Shown here: positions 13,699 through 15,618 of the stretch, one piece after another
Layout: the number at the start of each line of letters is the position of its first letter
How positions within the stretch are numbered: position 1 is the stretch's first letter
From: Leptolyngbya sp. SIO4C1
GTDB taxonomy: Bacteria; Cyanobacteriota; Cyanobacteriia; Phormidesmidales; Phormidesmidaceae
DNA: 15,618 nt
Assembly: GCA_010671975.1 (NCBI GenBank)
Contig: JAAHIA010000062.1
Span: 1-15,618, forward strand
Direction: 5' to 3'
Made by a program: the position numbers and the translations under genes
Notes under the pieces: model-generated
Databases searched by the model: none
What the model was told of the DNA's origin: nothing
What the model saw: the letters and a program-made list of their open reading frames with translations, nothing else

Positions 13699-14288
13699 TG
13701 ACTGAGACGGCCCTCTTATTTAATCAGCCACCGAGGGCCATCTCCAAGCAATCTGCGATATGAGCCCTCTAAATGAGTGAACTAAATCACTGCTGAAATA
13801 TCTGAACAATGCTAATTTTACCTATGAAACAATGAAAGTTGATTCTTTATGGCTATCATCAATTTTGATTAACCCAAAAATCATCAATTTCAGTATAAAT
13901 ACGCCATTATAAAATTCGGATTTAGCTGCAGAGCGCTGTTAATTAAAATAGAGACAAAATGTTATAAACCTTAGCCCATATCGGCAGGAGGCATTGCAGA
14001 AAGCTACAGACTAAAGACCTTTAAACAGCGATAAAGTCTACATTGTCGCTTTATCTAATCTTCAACGAATGTCCTGTAAATTCTCCGTAATACCGGATTC
14101 TCTTACGATACGCTTGGATTACAAAGGTTGGTATTAAAACTCAAAAATTCACAAACAGCCAATTTACAAACAGCCCTTGGATTCAGCGCTAGAACTTACG
14201 AAACAAGTCGGTTTGATTTTGAAACAGCTGCTCAAAGCTGTCTTTTACAGATGAAAACACCCTGTATTGGTGCAAAGCGGGGATAGTC
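13699..14288. promoter_or_regulatory. AT-rich divergent intergenic region between murF and the last gene
   Basis: About 590 bp with no credible gene, clearly more AT-rich than the rest and free of HIP1. It must hold the promoters for murF (minus) and the unknown gene (plus). Visible structure: an 11-bp direct repeat ATCATCAATTT at 13855-13865 and 13880-13890; a 7-bp hairpin GATAAAG/CTTTATC (14030-14036 with 14049-14055); an imperfect 15-bp tandem repeat at 14146-14175; and a 6-bp hairpin ACAGCT/AGCTGT at 14224-14241. I cannot assign -35/-10 elements with confidence. Confidence 0.55.
14146..14175 (+). repeat. 15-bp tandem duplication
   Basis: AATTCACAAACAGCC is followed directly by AATTTACAAACAGCC, differing at one base. 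It lies ~115 nt before the start of the last gene and may be a doubled protein-binding site or a slippage product. Confidence 0.75.
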
Positions 14289-15504
14289 GTGGTTACTCAG
14301 CTAGACTACAGCAGTCGATTAATTAGTCCGCAGGAGCAGACAATCTACGATCATCTGCTAGCCTGCGTCGAGCGCGAAACGCCAGACGTTCTGATTGAGC
14401 GTTTCCGGACTCTGTTTATTGAAGGATCGGGCTACTCTGACCATGAAGTGACGGCGGTGCTCGATCAGATCGTGGCAGACAAGCAGGTCGATACCTATTT
14501 TCGCCACATTCTTAACCGCTGCTGCCACATTCTCATTAACCGCTGGCAGAATAATCGCCACTGCCACGCTGCGATCGCAGAGCTAGTCGGGCTATTTGAG
14601 CAGGTTGAGCCAGAGCCAACCCATACAGTCCGGCAGCGCTCCCGTTCCCGCTCAGCTCGTCGGCTACGCGAGGTCGTAGCGCAGTTCTCAGACACTGAGC
14701 AATATGTCATGCTGCAGCGGTTAGTGCGCGTAATTGAGTCTTCTGGGCGGTTTGCGACCGACTCAGCGCTCACCACGCCACCGCTGGGTAATCTGATTGG
14801 TCGCTATCCCTATCTCTATCAGCACTGCCTGCTCAATAAAGAAAGCCCTAAAGAGCATCAGCGCCACGTGCGCCGAATTCAGTCGGTTGCGCAGCACCGC
14901 TTTGAAGTCGACCTGTCACACTATGTCACCTATCGCATGCGGCGCGCTCAGCTCAGACGGCGCGGCTGCCTCGAAAGTCGAGCGCACCATCTCAGACCTG
15001 CTTCCAACCCAACGCTGCTGAGCGATCGCGAGCTGGTTAAATCGCTGCGTCAGTTTTCTGGCAAGGTCGATGCTCAGCATACCTATCAGGATTTGGCTCA
15101 GCGGTTTGTCGCTCAAAGCTGTCAATCGACTTCGTTTAAAACCTTCAAAGACGATCTCTACGAATATGTGACCGCCAGCATCGATAGCGAGTATGGCAAG
15201 CGCAACTTTAACCACGCGCTGCACCACCAGCTGGTGAATATCTATCCTGACAGCAATCAGCAAAAGCTCAACGACTTTCTGCTGGTGCGTACCTGCAGCC
15301 AGCTCTTCAACTTTTTGGTTGTAGACGCCACTGCCAGCCGGCAGCACTTTATCTTCATAGACCTGATTAACAACGTCGGCCCGCTCACAACCACCGGCAT
15401 CTTGCTGAAAATCCTGCTGCTGTGCCGCAAGGTGAGGCCCTATCTAGAGCGGCGGTTTTCGGTTCTCTTTGGCCACTATGAGGCATCGTCGCAAGAGGCA
15501 GTTC
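14289..15504 (+). CDS. Unknown protein, 3' end missing
   Basis: I do not recognise this protein. 405 natural residues are visible from the GTG at 14289. It looks soluble and mainly helical. Features: an N-terminal helical block (YDHLLACVERETPDVLIERF), conserved-looking LNRCCHILINRWQ (75-87), a basic Arg/Ser stretch at 113-126 (TVRQRSRSRSARR), another basic stretch at 216-236 (RMRRAQLRRRG), then a long helical region with FNHALHHQLVNIYP and an aliphatic segment (ILLKILLLCRKVRPYLERRF). Basic patches would suit nucleic-acid or acidic-partner binding, but that is inference. The apparent stop at 15537-15539 and the last 11 residues come from sequencing adapter; the true gene runs off the contig. 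It is preceded by a long AT-rich region, so it may be individually regulated. Confidence 0.75.
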
Positions 15505-15618
15505 AGATCGGAAGAGCGGCGCGCAGGGAAAGAGTTTAGCTCCCGGGTGTGCCCGGATCAATCAAAAAAATAGCATGGGACATCGTGTAGTACGTAGCAG
15601 ATAGGACAAAGATGTGTT
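15505..15618. other. Illumina adapter read-through and junk (not genomic)
   Basis: From 15505 the bases AGATCGGAAGAGCG match the start of the Illumina TruSeq adapter exactly. Six mismatched-type bases then precede AGGGAAAGAGT (15525-15535), at exactly the adapter spacing. A degraded version of the next adapter part follows, and then a run of seven A (15564-15570). The final ~48 bases resemble post-adapter read noise. Nothing in this stretch should be interpreted biologically. Confidence 0.95.

Noticed and set aside
13985..13990. AGGAGG in the AT-rich intergenic region
   Set aside because: The only nearby start (TTG) gives a six-residue frame ending in TAA.
15571..15618. Tail sequence as a regulatory region after the last gene
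   Set aside because: It follows adapter and poly-A and has the look of read noise.
1..15618. CRISPR array, tRNA, rRNA, insertion sequence or prophage
   Set aside because: No regularly spaced repeats, no tRNA-like cloverleaf or rRNA motifs, and no transposase, integrase or phage genes were seen on either strand.

Overview
The window reads as a chromosomal contig from a cyanobacterium. The evidence is a partial acsF (aerobic cyclase of chlorophyll synthesis), several families typical of cyanobacteria (DUF4079 membrane protein, ~180-aa GIY-YIG protein, MoeB-rhodanese) and 24 copies of the HIP1 octamer GCGATCGC in 15.6 kb, where chance predicts well under one. Moderate to high GC and many short coding-region expansions suggest a Leptolyngbya-like or related lineage; that placement is inference.

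Layout. Positions 1-409 hold the 5' third of acsF (minus), ending in a fold-back artefact at the left edge. Next come a secreted or lipid-anchored TPR/M48 metalloprotease with acidic low-complexity ends (minus) and, divergently, a DUF4079 four-helix membrane protein followed by a clear intrinsic terminator (3317-3342). A double-RCK ion channel-like protein (plus) converges on, and overlaps by 32 bp, a GIY-YIG protein that lies behind a small unknown protein (minus pair). A 38-aa membrane microprotein and a complete GH116 beta-glycosidase (plus) follow. A MazE/MazF-type toxin-antitoxin pair (minus) has a perfect inverted repeat at its promoter. A 47-codon remnant of an Uma2-family nuclease gene lies beside it. 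Then comes a minus-strand run of murF, M67 (JAMM) peptidase, moeB-rhodanese and a GatB/YqeY-domain gene. A 605-bp AT-rich divergent intergenic region leads to a plus-strand gene of unknown function, cut by the right end.

Both contig ends are technical. From 15505 onward the sequence is an error-rich copy of Illumina adapter followed by junk, so the last gene's apparent C-terminus and stop codon are false. The left end is an inverted fold-back inside acsF.

Most of the window is housekeeping or conserved accessory content. No unmistakable new multi-gene system is visible. The best biological leads are the adjacent JAMM peptidase and E1-like/rhodanese genes, the channel-like protein with a non-canonical pore signature, the TA pair with a substituted catalytic-site residue, the unknown last gene, and a strong excess of the palindrome GCTAGC (23 copies) alongside HIP1.
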